A stretch of 64,000 nt of DNA from Cladopsammia gracilis (GCA_022457155.1 JAJGOT010000171.1:992501-1056500), one strand, 5' to 3'; numbered from the stretch's first letter, positions 11,355 to 23,466 are shown. Notes: generated from the sequence alone by a model not told the origin. A program made the numbers and translations.

Positions 11355-11580
11355 AGATCAGATAAGATTAGATCAGATCAGATTTTACAAGGTTTTTGCC
11401 TCCACTGGGCTTCCTCGCCACTCTACCTATCCAAGTTAAGTCATTTAATATTACATTTAATTTTGAAATATTTTTGTAGCTCTTTTGTAGCTCTTATAAA
11501 TTTGCAATTTTTGTAATATTTTTTCTTCTTCTTTTTGTAATATTTATTCTATGTGGCAAAATGTAAATAAATAAATAAAA
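11355..11580 (+). repeat. LINE-like 3' tail inside an intron of copy B
   Basis: The sequence has GATCAGAT repeats, then CTCCACTGGGCTTCC, then AT-rich DNA ending TGTAAATAAATAAATAAAA. This ending is typical of 3' ends of CR1/L2-like LINEs or SINEs. It has no coding sequence. Confidence 0.4.
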
Positions 11581-11881
11581 GCAAAATTAGAGTCAGGTAA
11601 TGTCTACGTTCGCCCGTACCCATATTTTTACAGTCCTGGGTAGAGAGAGTCTATGAGAACAAAACCTGGTGAAGTATATGTGATTCATATGTAATGATCC
11701 CATTCAGTAAATTGTACACGAAACAATACGAAATTCAGGGAAAAACAGCTGGCATGTCATTAAGGAAAAAAAATTCGTTGTTGCTTTAGTTATCATTATA
11801 CCACCCAACGTTTAAACTGAATATGAGCATTGTATAAATGCTTCAATTCAAACTGATGTGAATTCTGATGTAATTTAATAC

Positions 11882-11948
11882 CTCAAGTGGTTCATCGTCC
11901 GCATCGAAAAGATGTCTTCTGGCAGCAGAATCAACATTAATGCATGCC
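11882..11948 (-). CDS. Small exon of the MULE-derived gene (copy B)
   Basis: The 67-nt exon (ACINVDSAARRHLFDADDEP then LE) lies between a TTATTTAG acceptor and a GTATTA donor. Its reading frame continues into the 11286-11350 exon. Two weaker candidate exons further upstream (12977-13016, VIRKEIAKGMSK; and about 12445-12525) suggest the gene starts beyond 13 kb. No start codon could be assigned. Confidence 0.5.
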
Positions 11949-11949
11949 C

Positions 11950-13220
11950 TAAATAAGGAATAACAAGACGATGACAAAGCATTAACTTGGGCGTATAATT
12001 TGTAAAAAGACGGGAAAATTTAAAAATAAAACAACGAGAATGTAAAGGCGTACATGAGTTTTCAGGCTATTAAAGAAGTGCCATCAAGACACATCATTTT
12101 TGACAGGGAAAATAATTCGGACTGTGGAAGACCATTTCAACACACAGACCATCCCAACTATCAACAATTAATGGTGTCTAAGAGGTTTAATAACAGGGTA
12201 ACACTTAACACATTTTGTTTATGGAAAAATTAGGATTGACCTGACTTATTATGATACTGGCAGCCTAAACTTATATGTTCGTTCGTTAGGCTTGTCATGA
12301 AATTCTCCCCAAAGTTCACTGGGTACTGAGGATTGCATGACAAGTGGAAAAGGACACCTCCGCAGCTAGAAGGCTATAATACCATGTGCTTTTGGAGTTA
12401 AGTGATAATTTTTCTAATTCTTTCTATCTAAAATAATCTACATATCAGGGTACTGCTTCCTTCTTTTTGGGTGGACTGGTTTCTGGGCTTGAAATAGTTA
12501 TCGGGCAGTCTATTGTGCCATGTCTACAGTGAACAAAAAAATTGCAAACAACGAAATCTTAATAAGTCAAGGCATGAAGTTCAAAATAAACGTAAAGGTG
12601 TTTTACCTTCGGAAATCTTCAGTTATCTTCGGTCATTTCCTAATACGTCTGATGGCTGGCAATAGCTGTTAAATAATTAGGCCCTTCGAGTTTCTTCGTA
12701 GTCGTAGTAAATTCATATCACACCTTTTTCATCTTGTGTTACATGAAAAGCTCAATCTTTTTTAATCGATTTAGAATGAAATATTTTTATACGTGTATTT
12801 TTATTCAAGACATTTTCATCAACGCGTTTCAAAAAATATTCAAGCGAAAAGAGAAAAGTTCAATTGCGCGGGAGAAATATAACAAGATAAGACGAACTTA
12901 AGCGCTGTGAATGTTAATAGCTATAGGTAACTTTTCCAAAGTCGCATTCCACAAAATTAATGCTGTAAACCTACCTTTGCTCATCCCTTTCGCGATTTCC
13001 TTGCGTATCACATCTGAAAAAGTGAAACAAACCTTGTCGATGGGGTACGCAAAAGTGGACTGGAAATCAATGACTTTGAAAGTTTGAAGATTTGTTATTA
13101 TCTATCTGGATTTTATTTTTTGAATAACATAAGAACGAACATTGTTGACATTGTAGCACATTCGCATTCTATTTATAAATGTACTTTTGGGCTCAGTTCT
13201 AACCAAAAACTTTTATTGAC
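11950..13220. other. Intron-like stretch
   Basis: AT-rich sequence. It holds at most the two small candidate exons of copy B noted above, at about 12445-12525 and 12977-13016. Nothing else was recognised. Confidence 0.4.
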
Positions 13221-13224
13221 TTAA

Positions 13225-13904
13225 GGTTACAGTGTACCTTCAGATCGAAAATTTATTGAATTTTTTTTTTTTGGCGTCAAAATAAAGTTTACAGAATGAA
13301 CTTTCATCCAAAAAAAATATCGAAAAATAGTGAAAATTGACTGAGAAATGACGGTATGACTTTTGTGGGCGGAGTTTGTTTATGAAGCGAAATGTTTTTT
13401 TTAATTTTTCGCTTGTTTGGGACACGTTAAAGAGCTACAACTCAAAGGGAATTTTGTTCGATTTTCCTCATATTTGGACAGAAGCTAGGCTAACATATAA
13501 TAAACAAAAACGTGTCGGCGAATTTCTTAATTCTGAAAACTTTTTAGTCAAGAGCCATTTCCGTGCGATCATTCAATTTTTTTTTCTCCTTTTTTCGAAA
13601 ATATTCACTTTTCACTGTAATTGAATATGGGAAATTTTAGCGCTTCGTGTCCAGAAACCAGAGAACAAATCAAATTAGCAAAATACAATAATCGCTTTGA
13701 GTTATAGCGTTTTAAAGCTGATTCGACGTTCGAATTTGGACGTCGTAAATAATTCGACAATTCATTTTATTACCAAATGGTTTCCATATTTAGATAGCCA
13801 GCTCTATAAGCTTTAATTTGATATCGGGGTTTAGGTATATTAAGTGTAATCTTAAGACGCTAGAGCTGTTATACTGGAGACACCTCCGAAGGTACACTAT
13901 AACC
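13225..13904. mobile_element. Non-autonomous TTAA-target element
   Basis: TTAA flanks both sides (13221-13224 and 13905-13908). The 18-bp ends GGTTACAGTGTACCTTC and GAAGGTACACTATAACC are inverted copies with one mismatch. The 680-bp interior is AT-rich and non-coding. The TTAA target and GG start fit Kolobok- or piggyBac-type MITEs. Confidence 0.7.
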
Positions 13905-13908
13905 TTAA

Positions 13909-15003
13909 GTTTAAAATAAATCTCTTTCCACTCAGTTTCACCTACCCAGCTATCGATGCTCTCTTAGCCTTACTGATCTCCTTATTGAGCGCCTTTTGCC
14001 ACAACCTCCCTATAAATAAAGGAACGAAATACCAAACGAATAAAGCAAGGCTGGAGAAACGCAAAGGAGAAATTTCTAACAACTCCTTTTCTCGTTTGGC
14101 ACACTTTTGGCACACAGCTCCAGGTATAATGAGATTAGAGGTTGTAAAGAGTTGCGTAGTATCTGCTTTTCTTCGATGCTATCGCACATGACGTGTTGTC
14201 AAAATGATAACTTAACTAGTAAAAGTTGGTTGACAATAACCGGTATTTACCTGAGCTCTTCCCAGTTGTGGCTTTCTTGTATTGTTTGAAGATTGGTGAC
14301 GTGGTGTTGGTGTCAGGGGGGGGCAAAAACACTGTAAATTGTGAAATAATGATTAATAAAAAAACGTTTTCAATAAAATCATTAATATACACTTGTGAAA
14401 ATATGGTAGAAAATAACGAGTGTAGAAAAATACAAAATTAAAAAGCTTGTTTGTGTAGAAAACGCTTGTAATAGGAAGTGATATATTCTTTGAAAGTGGA
14501 TTTAACGCAATTTAATTTAACACGCACAGCATTATTGTGATATTAACGATATTGACAATCAGTCCTTTTTTCCATAAAAATACAAAGCATCACTACATTT
14601 TCAAAAATAGCACGGTTTCGGTAGCTAATTGTCTGAACCGGAAATAAACCGTGCAGCTTACAACTTTATAATTTTGACGAGTATTTTTTTGTCACGATTT
14701 TGAAAACAAATGAAACAAAAAATAAAATTTTGTGATTTTATCATTTCGTAAAGAGTACTTTGCTGTTCCAGGTTTCGTACATGGGTCAGGAGACCGCCAG
14801 GGGCCGCCAGGCAAGGCCTGCCACCTTTTATGAGTTAAAAATAGGCAGGACGTAACGTCCTGTCGTTTGACATATGTATGGTCCGGTACTTTTGCAAGAA
14901 ATAATTATTTTCTGAAGTGTAAATATTGCGCTCTCGTCCGCTTGTTTCACCTATGAATCTGGCACTGTTTTTGCGCTGTAATTTATGCAAAAAACGGCAT
15001 ACT
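13909..15003. other. No gene recognised
   Basis: AT-rich sequence with only short open frames. A small near-palindrome, AGGACGTAACGTCCT, lies at about 14848-14862. Nothing else stands out. Confidence 0.4.
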
Positions 15004-15005
15004 TA

Positions 15006-15193
15006 GGGCGCTTTCCATTTGTCAGAACTGGCCCGCCGGACTGATCGATTTGTAAATATTATGCCATTATGTGTAAGAGCCGGCGGCCAGACTGATCAAT
15101 TTGAAGGTATAGTAGGAGCAAGACCTCAAAAACCGCAGTCTAGTGACAAACTGACCAGTCCGGCCCGCCGGTTCCGACAACTGGTAACCGCCC
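15006..15193. mobile_element. Short MITE with TA target site
   Basis: The element is 188 bp, with imperfect inverted arms of about 38 bp. The left begins GGGCGCTTTCCATTTGTC; the right end complement begins GGGCGGTTACCAGTTGTC. Both arms carry CCGCCGG near their inner side. TA flanks both ends (15004-15005 and 15194-15195). It is non-coding. Confidence 0.6.
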
Positions 15194-15449
15194 TATTAAG
15201 TCTTCATCTAAAGTGTGTTATGAAAACATGGACGGATTGTTTTGTTATACTTAGAAATCAATGGAAGAAATGAACTATAAATGACAAATTAAATTGAATT
15301 GCGTTACAACTTTCGTTTGACACACTGCTTTTTATCAATGTTGCAGTTTCCACACTACGCATTTTCTACCACACTCCTCATTTTCTACAATCCGCACGCT
15401 GCGTTTCGAACGTTAGAAATCTTAAAGGTTAAAAGGGTTAAAAGGTTAC

Positions 15450-15634
15450 TTGCCTGCACAATAACTCTGACTCTGACTCGTGATCGGAGTCCGATGACCC
15501 TGAAAAAGATATAAAGCGTTGCGGCAAACACCAAAGACCAAAGACCAAAGACTAAAGACCAAAGACAATACGGATAACGCAAAGATGAACTTACCACTTC
15601 CAGATACTACATCAGCGTAGCTTCTTTTGTCCAT
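15450..15634 (-). CDS. Possible gene start: first two exons of an unknown protein
   Basis: An ATG at 15634 opens MDKRSYADVVSGSG and meets a consensus GTAAGT donor (exon end 15595). After a short intron containing CCAAAGA repeats (about 15525-15565), a TTTTTCAG acceptor leads to SSDSDHESESELL, in phase. A Ser/Asp/Glu-rich start is typical of nuclear regulatory proteins but is not diagnostic. The next exon could not be found with confidence. It could also be chance. Confidence 0.35.
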
Positions 15635-15832
15635 TTTGCATTCCAAAACAACAAACCAAAATTCTGTAAACCAAAACAACAGATATTCCCTTCGCACAAG
15701 TTGGAAGTGAAATCCGAGCTAGCCACGTGTCTGGCCACTCTGTGTGTCTCCTCTCCGAAGATTTCCGAAAGTAATTCCGACAATAATCCGAAGATGTCTC
15801 GACTAATAGTTATTTTATTTTTCTTAATTTTT

Positions 15833-15965
15833 TTATTTATTTATCTTATCAGGAGCCATAATCAGGGCCCACGCAAACCCATGTTTTTAATAAGGACGTG
15901 TTGGGCTATTTTTAGCAGCAATTGCGCCACCCTTGACGCAAATGAGAGCGCGCGCACATACTTAC
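15833..15965 (+). repeat. Partial copy of the dispersed repeat at 5.7 kb
   Basis: It shares GGGCTATTTTTAGCAG, then AATTGCGCCA, and an AT-rich block ending CTTATCAGGAGCCATAATCAG with the copies at 5699-5950 and 18575-18815. Confidence 0.5.
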
Positions 15966-16184
15966 GTGGACGCTAGACGTTTACTGAAACAAAGCGACTA
16001 AACATAAAAATAAAAATAATTTTTATCTTTATTTCCTTTGTTTCCAAGCCGCAAACTGAACCATTTCTTCATCTCAGCGTTATGAACACCGCAAACAAAC
16101 AAGCTCAAGCAAGAACATCGTCAGTTGAATTAAGCTTATAAATTGTGACCGTGAAAGGCAAAACGGACACTAACGGTTATCCGT

Positions 16185-16482
16185 TCCAAGAGCTAAAGCG
16201 TTCGTTTTCCGTTCGTTATCCGTTCGAACGTTTCAAAAAATCCATTCGAAGTGTTCAACAACCCGTTCAAATGGTTTTCCTATCCGTTCGAACGGTTTGC
16301 CTATCCGTTCGAACGGTTTGCCTATCCGTTCGAACGGTTCGACAAACCGTTCGAACGGTTTGTCTATCCGTTCGAAAAATATTAACATCCGTTCGACTGA
16401 TTGCGACATTTTGCATCCGTTCGCAAACTAGAAGTTCGTTCGAGGAATTATCACATCTTTTTGAACGGTTTCGAGATCCGTT
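16185..16482 (+). repeat. Left array of CCGTTCGAACGG palindromes
   Basis: Four exact copies of the 12-bp palindrome start at 16284, 16305, 16326 and 16347, giving a 21-bp period. Degenerate copies lie on both sides. The 21-bp period makes the frame stay open, but the repeated VRTVCLS-type peptide is a by-product of the repeat. Confidence 0.85.
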
Positions 16483-17936
16483 CTTGCTACCTTCCTAGCT
16501 AGCGGACAATCCGAACTGTTCGTGGCAGCGAATGAAGTTGGATGAGTTCATGATTCTTGTGCCATGTGAACAGGCTTCTGTTTCAGCCGCAAAGCGGACG
16601 AGCGGTTGTCAACATGATTGATTTGTGTATGCGAAATTTTTAGTTAGCCGGACGCATTCCCGTTATTTCAGTAACATCTTGGCTAAAATACACGAAGAAA
16701 AACAAATGTTTTCACAGCAGTGGCGTAGATTTTAAAGCAGTAAAGTATGAATCATAAAAATTATTGGAGGTTTATAGTTAATCAAACAACGCCGTGAATT
16801 CTTACTTAGATGGAGATCACGCGGATGGATCGATGGAACGCTCGCGAAACCAAACACGGCTTATGTTTATTCCCAGCCCGAAGACACTCCAAACTTTGTG
16901 ATGTTTTAGCGCGGTGGAATACTTGAAAATGAAGAAAGAAAACAGAGAATTTGTAGAAGTTTATATAAATACTTGCGACTTTCGCTTGTGCCAGCGTGTT
17001 TTCAGGTTTCAAATTACCGTTTTGACATATGCAAATTTGGTGCACTTTTACCACTTTTCCCACGGGACCAAGCACTTTTTTTACCGACAACTACAACAAA
17101 CTTCAAAGGGTTTAATTTTTATTTTCTGCTACCAAACTTTCCCTACCGTCTTTAATTTCGATTAGAATTTTTAGTTCCATTCAAGATTTATTTTAACAAT
17201 AAGTAAACATGAAGTGCAGAAATAATTTTACACATGAATTTTGCGTGACTACTGCACTTGGGACTCCGGACCGCTTGTTTACATTCCTCGAGCAAGCAGC
17301 AAAAAAGAATTCATGTTTTGCAGTCTCGTTTATCATTCCTGGCCTTGAAGTCAAAACCTTGCTCGATTCAAATAAATGGTAAAACGAGCGTGACCAGTAC
17401 TATTACTTTGTCTTCTGGTGGACTGCTGGCTTCGTCTACGAATTACCGCCAGCCTGTCGTTCAGCCATTCACCGCGAGCCGTTCGAAAGAATTATTTTGC
17501 GGTTCAATAATTAACGTATAAGTGAAAGCGACTCTTCGTAGACTGTTTATAATTATGGATTATTGGACGAAACTGCGCTCCGCTTTCAACGAGTATTGCT
17601 GGGATGTTAGACCGCCGTGAATTTGCATATCGTCAAAGGTCAAGCACCGGGTCACGTACGCTTGTCGATCGTCAGCATTTTGAAAGAAAACAGCGTGATC
17701 GACCATCCTTGCCGTTCGTAAAAAAATTATAAGGAGTGAAACTACAGCATATTTCTCGAAAATAAATTCCGTTCGTTTATTTTTTTACGTCGTATAAAGT
17801 TTGTTCATGTAGTGTTTTGCCATGAGCCTGAATTCAGCGCTATGAAAAGCGCTACAGTAATTTACTTCTGTTCAGCTATTTTGCGTTCAGCGATTCCATT
17901 GTGAATGGCTTCGCAAACCGTTCTGTAAGCAATTAA

Positions 17937-18235
17937 TTTTATTCACCCATTCGAATGGACAACCAAACCGTTCGACTCATTGATTCATCCGTTCGACATT
18001 ATTGTCTTACCCGTTCGAACAGATAACCAAATCGTTCGAATAATTAATTCATCCGCTCGAACGGTTTGCCAATCCGTTCGACATTTTGACTCACCCGTTC
18101 GAACGGATAACCAAACCGTTCGAATAATTTATTCATCCGTTCGAACGGTTAATCAAACCGTTCGAACGCTTTGAGAACCGTTCGTTATCCGTTCGTCATC
18201 CGTGCATTTTTGTCGTTCGAACGGTTTTCCGTTAA
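17937..18235 (+). repeat. Right array of CCGTTCGAACGG-type palindromes
   Basis: About a dozen exact or one-step variants (CCGTTCGAATAA, CCGCTCGAACGG, CCGTTCGAACGG) are spaced about 20-25 bp apart. They mirror the left array. Confidence 0.8.
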
Positions 18236-18574
18236 TGTCCGTTTTGCCTTTCACGGTCACAATTTTCTCAAACAGTTCGGGTCAGTCCATTATTAGACTT
18301 TTTCAACAATCCAGCGTAACAAAATAGCTTTAAGGCAGTTACTGCAAGAATTAACTGACTATAGCAGCGCGGGAAAGACTTTTCAGTCAATCCTTCGCTA
18401 ATTTCATTCATTCAACTCAAGCGCCACAGCGCCACAATTTTGGCGCCTTTCGGTCTTTTCGCGCGGGTCATGTGATATATTTCTTGACTTTCCATAAACT
18501 GGTATTGAGTGTTTCGTGTTCAAATTTCGTGTACAAATTTCGGCCGCCATTGTGTTGATTTTTAAACGTGACGT

Positions 18575-18815
18575 CTGCGCAGACACACTCGCGTGTCACA
18601 CGGGGACAGGCAGCTCTGAAAGAAATATTGATACGGTCTCCTAACCTGATTATGGCTCCTGATCTTATTTTTATTTATGTTTTATTTATTTTTATTAAAT
18701 TTATTTATTTATTTTTATTATTATTTATTATTTGTTTTTTATTTTTTTTATTTATTTATTTTTTTTTTATTTATTATTGTCTGGTTCGCCGTCCGCCATC
18801 CGCCGTCCGCCGTCC
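18575..18815 (-). repeat. Inverted copy of the dispersed repeat at 5.7 kb
   Basis: Read on the minus strand it runs ATCCGGACGGCGGACGGCGG, an AT-rich block, AATAAGATCAGG, then TTTCTTTCAGAGCTGCCTGTCC and GTGTGACACGCG. This is the same order as at 5699-5950. Confidence 0.55.
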
Positions 18816-18830
18816 GGATCTGCATTATAC

Positions 18831-20970
18831 AGAGTCCCTATAAATACCGTTTGAGGAAATGACAAGCGTCTAAGTAAACCATAAACCATATTAGGCAGAT
18901 TTTTCTGTATCATAGGCATTAGATTAAGGACGTTTACTCCTTCCTGGGCGAAATTGATCACAGAGCTTAACAACAGACAGCCATCCACCATTACTCTCAT
19001 CTCAGTCTCCCGCATTGTCGAACCCCTCTATTTCTCCCACGTAATGCCCCACATCAGGGGTCGGGATCAATCAAAGAGAGAATCCCGACCAGGTGAAGTA
19101 AAATTCCGTCTTAAAAGCAGGAAAATGCCCCACTTATCCCCCACTATTCTCCGAGGTTGGGGGTGGGGGTTACAATTGACTGCTGCATTAGCATGCTAAA
19201 CAATTGAAAAATTCGCCAAACAAACACAGGCAAAGCCTTGAGGGCAAAACGAAGTGTGCCAAACAAAATAAAACAACACTAAAAACAAATGCTTGAAAAC
19301 CCCGAAGGGAAAGTAGAATGCAAAAGAACTGCCATGTGCAACAAAAAACAACGAAAACTAAGAGCGAAAGCTAACTTGAGCAACGAGCGGATCCATATGG
19401 ATAGTTCGCAGTTGTTTGTCAGAAAATAGTGCTATGTTGTCTTCGCTGTTGCTGTTGTTGAGTTGCAAAATAGGGAGCAAACTGCAGTGGGGGAGCGAGA
19501 TACAGGCCGCTCTGGGGAGAACGCATACATTAATACTTGCGCCACAAGGACTCATGACGGACTCCAGCAACTGAAAAGAAATGTTTCGCTTTGTGCACTC
19601 TGGTAATCTAAGAATACACCCGTAAAATCCTTTTTCGATAAATACAGAGGAATATTTAAACCAAACTGTTGAAGATAAACAAACGCTGGGGTAATTTCTG
19701 AACATATGTATACTTCACAACGGAATTGGAGTTTAACTTAACTGAAAAATCGCCTTTATAGAGAACCGGCTCAAAGTTATTAAGATCAACTGATCTAGAC
19801 TTTGCCGGGCCAAAAACAATAACATATCAAAAGCTGCACGAGTCTGGAAAAATATTTCAACATTTGAAAAAAAAAACCAGCCAGTGATTTTAGAAACCAC
19901 AATCGCAAAAACATCTTTACTGGTCGCCAGACTGCATGTCACCAGATGTTTATAAGAATAAGCATTTGGCGACATGCTGTCTGGCAATTGGGGGCTAATG
20001 TCAGACAAAACATTTGTCTGTAAAAATCAACAAACATTTCGCTTCTTCGAGTACTTGCATTTTTCGAAAAACAACGTAAATAAATCACGGGGTGAACAAA
20101 TTAATTCTTTGTCTTCAATTGCAGCAAGGAGCTCTATTATCGCACAACGGAATGTCTCATCATATCTTGTATCCACAGTAGCATTTAGGTAGTATTTAGT
20201 GTCCCCAGTTAGTGGTTGTATAACTGCTATTTTAGATTTGACACATGAATAAAGGTTGTTGTTGTTGTTTGTTAGCCAAGACCTAGTTCCCTTCTCGTCT
20301 TGTCACGTACTACAGTATTACAGCCATGTGATCAGCAAACAGTTCCCTGCTTTGCTTCTGTACATTCGTATAAATTTTACAAAAGCAGTCCATGAAGCAG
20401 TAGCGAGACAAGAATCATGTTTTGCTTTTCAACAAGGTTGAGAAATGTTGCATCGTGACAGTTTGAAAATTATTGACTGCATAAGTGTGTATTCACATTC
20501 ATTTCTACTGAACAAAAACTGAAAAACAGCATACCACACTCTAGTTAAAGACCATTTTATTTCGCTATGTAGACATTATTTAAACTTTCGATATACCACT
20601 GTATGCTGGATCAATGTCTTAGACAACTTCCCAGGTACGTACATGTCCGATACATGTTTCTAACTGCCCAAAATGTTCTCCATGTTCGAGGCAAAGTATT
20701 CTACAGTTATTTTCTTGTGTGGTCTTTGCAACTTTGCATTTTCAACGACCGCAACCACTTGTCAATTCTCTATCGCAAGAAACAGCAGTTAAGTTTGACA
20801 AAACTTCTCAAAAACCTGCCAGGAAGGTTCACCACTTCATGCTCAAAAAAAGTTTACATAGATGGGAAGTTTACGCATACAGTGGAAGTTGATGATGATA
20901 TCCATTCAAGTAAGCAAAAATATTGTGTCCAGCAGGCAACAATACAAAGAGAAGTTGGGATTAGTATATA
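18831..20970. other. No gene recognised
   Basis: Only short open frames without family resemblance were seen. A short imperfect inverted repeat (GGTCGGGATC, GAATCCCGACC) lies near 19058-19092. A GTTGTTGTT run at about 20250 may be a retroelement tail. Confidence 0.4.
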
Positions 20971-21045
20971 ATATGCAAAGTCATTTGCATATATTAATAA
21001 AATGCCCTGGCGATATGCAAATTATCAATATAAAAGGACCACGTT
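20971..21045 (+). promoter_or_regulatory. Candidate promoter: octamer-like sites and TATA box
   Basis: There are three octamer-like sites within about 45 bp: ATATGCAAAG, CATTTGCATA and GATATGCAAAT. A TATAAAAG box follows at 21029-21036. ATGCAAAT is the POU-factor octamer. About 100 bp downstream an ATG opens at 21133, and an exon-like stretch ends at a GAG then GTAACT donor near 21323. Supported only by motif clustering. Confidence 0.35.
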
Positions 21046-21330
21046 GGGCCCACCTCTTGCACTCTACTCTAGGCCGCCGTTTAGATAGCTATAGCTGCTT
21101 AGCTGGCACTCCAAAACCTGTTCCCTCGATTCATGGCTGAACAAGTGCCTGCCCCCACCGGCACCAAACCAAGTGCTAGATGTTGTAAATATCGCTTCAG
21201 CACCGGCAGTACCAGCTCCTGTGCTACCAGTTCCAGAGCCTGTCCTTGCAGCTCCAGTAGCTCAAGTGGAAAACCCGCTTCCCGCTGCAGCCAACAACAT
21301 TGCCCAGAACGCGCCGCCTGAGGTAACTAT

Positions 21331-23060
21331 TCCGAATTTTTTACTCCCTAGCCTGTTGTAGTTGGGTTTAAGTACACACATTTTTCGTAGTCGATTGAGC
21401 AGTAATTACTTTGTTTTGGCCGTCACAGTTGGTTTCGCCTCGGCCCTCATGCCTCGGCCCTCCTCTAGGGTGAATTAAGGAACGAGTCTCGTTCGATTTA
21501 AAGGGGGGGGTTTATTTTAAAATGTATTTGACTTATTGACTTTAAACTTTCTAAGAGGTTTTTAATTATTGAAAAAAAATTGTTCGCTTACATGAATCGA
21601 CTTGCTACGTCACGTGACTTGCGACGCTCAATTTTTAGCAATTTTTTTCAATCCAAATTTACGAGATTTTGGAAAAATATTTTTCTACTTAATTTGTTTT
21701 CTATCAATGACTATTAGCACAAGGTTTATGGAACTAATCGGGGTTTTCCAAAGTTATTTGTTTTCTGTAAACTATAACGTTTTAATTTTAGAGAGGAACT
21801 GGGACTAGAGGAAAACAATGAATAATTATGCAGCAATAGCAGTTTTCGAAATTCTCCGTTTAATTTGACATATCACTCTGTAAATTGGATGTTACTAAAA
21901 CCAGGAACGGAGAACGGGGTATGGGGAACGAGCGTACAGCGGTTATCTGCATAAAAATTCAAAATGGCGGATGATTAAGGCAAGTTTTGCTTTAAATCTT
22001 ACTTAATTCAATTAAAGGGAAGGTTGTAGGTTACCGTTTACAATCTATTTAGATGAATCGTCTTAATAATATCCAGGCGAAGTCTCTAAGTACATTATTC
22101 GAGTCAACGTTTGTTGAGGCCGGGCCTTTATTATGCAGAGGCTGTTCTGCAGGTGTTTGTATTCTATCATCGTAAGCAGCAAATAAGCAGATACTTCTAT
22201 TCGATAAAGGATGAAGATAACACAAAAAAGCAGTATTTGTTTGAAAAATAAGCAGCCTATTTATTCAAAATGTAACATGTAGATATCTGTAGATATCAGG
22301 ATACAGACTCATCGTAAACATCAATAAAGCTTAATAATCACCCTTAAACAACGTATTAACAGATCATTTTGTCTGTATTTATACACATTTGCTGCTTTAT
22401 AGAGAAATGTGGCTTTAGTCTTAGGATCTGTGATATCAAACCTTTTAAGAAATTGTTTAACTTTAGAATGTAATTTTCTTCTTAATTTACTTCTTGAGTC
22501 ATTAACGAACCTTTGCAGGGTGTATAAACTTTCCTTGGGGTTTTAACTTTGACGTCAGGAAAATATACACTTGCGCGAGCACTAAAACACAATTTCCACC
22601 TTACAATGGGCTTTACGTCTACATTTACATCTACATTTAATAAGTCGGTAAAATCCGAAGACATCACACCAACTATAAAATAAGATAAAATAAATCAAGG
22701 TATAAGTGTGAGAATATATATAAATATCATAAATTTAAAAATGAAATAATGAACTTTAAATTAAAAAAATAGTTATGACTAATTGTATACAGCAGAATAA
22801 ATCAAAACAACTAAAGGAAATACAAATTGTTACATATATATTTCTAATTTGACACACATGTAAACAATACATATTGCACAATATTTTTCCATTTAATTTC
22901 ATAACACATAATTTTTAGGGTGACACAACTTACCATCTGAGAAAAGCAAAAACTATCAAGAAGAACTCAACATACAATTTCAAGAAAACCGAAGATGTAG
23001 TTGCTGGCGAGCATTAGCGAGGCAGCACACTATTCTTGGGAATAGGGGAAAAAATCCAAA
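21331..23060. other. No gene recognised
   Basis: AT-rich sequence without coding similarity that I recognise. A few short repeats (TACATTTACATCTACATTTA at about 22618) are present. Confidence 0.4.
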
Positions 23061-23094
23061 ATTTTGTCCCTTGCTCGTGGAAGCGAACCACTCA

Positions 23095-23332
23095 ACTGTA
23101 AAATCAAACGACTCGTTGCATTTTCACACGAGTTCTTCGCCCGTTGAGGCAAATAATTCAAAATGTGTGCCGTTTGTGGCGGATAATTCGACCGTTAAGG
23201 CAAAAGAATTGAAAAAATGTCAATCGCTCGTCATAGCGAACTATTCTGTGAAATCAAATGATTGTTTCATTCTGAAATCCAACGACTCGTTGCACATTCA
23301 GACGAGTTCTTTGCCGTGGAGGCAAATAATAT
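23095..23332 (+). repeat. Local direct duplication
   Basis: A segment of about 55 bp containing ACGACTCGTTGCA and ACGAGTTCTT and ending GAGGCAAATAAT occurs at about 23099-23157 and again at about 23278-23330, with several mismatches. No function is evident. Confidence 0.5.
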
Positions 23333-23335
23333 GTA

Positions 23336-23466
23336 CTTATTGACTAAGTGGGAGGGCCGGATGGGAAAATATTTGGCTCGAGGTCATGGCGTACGTGTGA
23401 GGTCCATGTGCCATGACCAGGAGCCAAATATTTTTCTATCTGGCCCGACCTAACTTAGTCAATAAG
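23336..23466. repeat. Long imperfect hairpin (about 50-bp arms)
   Basis: The left arm starts CTTATTGACTAAGT; the right arm ends with its exact complement, ACTTAGTCAATAAG. Further in, AAATATTTGGCTC and GGTCATGGC pair with GCCATGACC and GAGCCAAATATTT. The loop is about 20 bp. It may be a tiny fold-back MITE or a transcribed hairpin. Confidence 0.6.

Larger units (their letters stand above)
16145..18260. mobile_element. Fold-back-like DNA element with subterminal palindrome arrays
   Basis: The ends are near-perfect inverted repeats: GTGACCGTGAAAGGCAAAAC at the left, its complement at the right, with AATT on both outer sides (16141-16144 and 18261-18264). Just inside each end is an array built on CCGTTCGAACGG. 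The 1.4 kb interior (about 16500-17930) has no recognisable protein. The layout is that of a non-autonomous fold-back element; the 4-bp AATT could be a target duplication or part of the palindromic end. The superfamily is not known. Confidence 0.65.

Noticed and set aside
15299..15697. Overlapping frames rich in LRV/FGLWS
   Set aside because: Arise from CCAAAGA heptamer repeats in a probable intron.
18568..18862. Phe/Leu/Tyr-rich 'membrane protein' frames
   Set aside because: Low-complexity TTTATT run inside the dispersed repeat.
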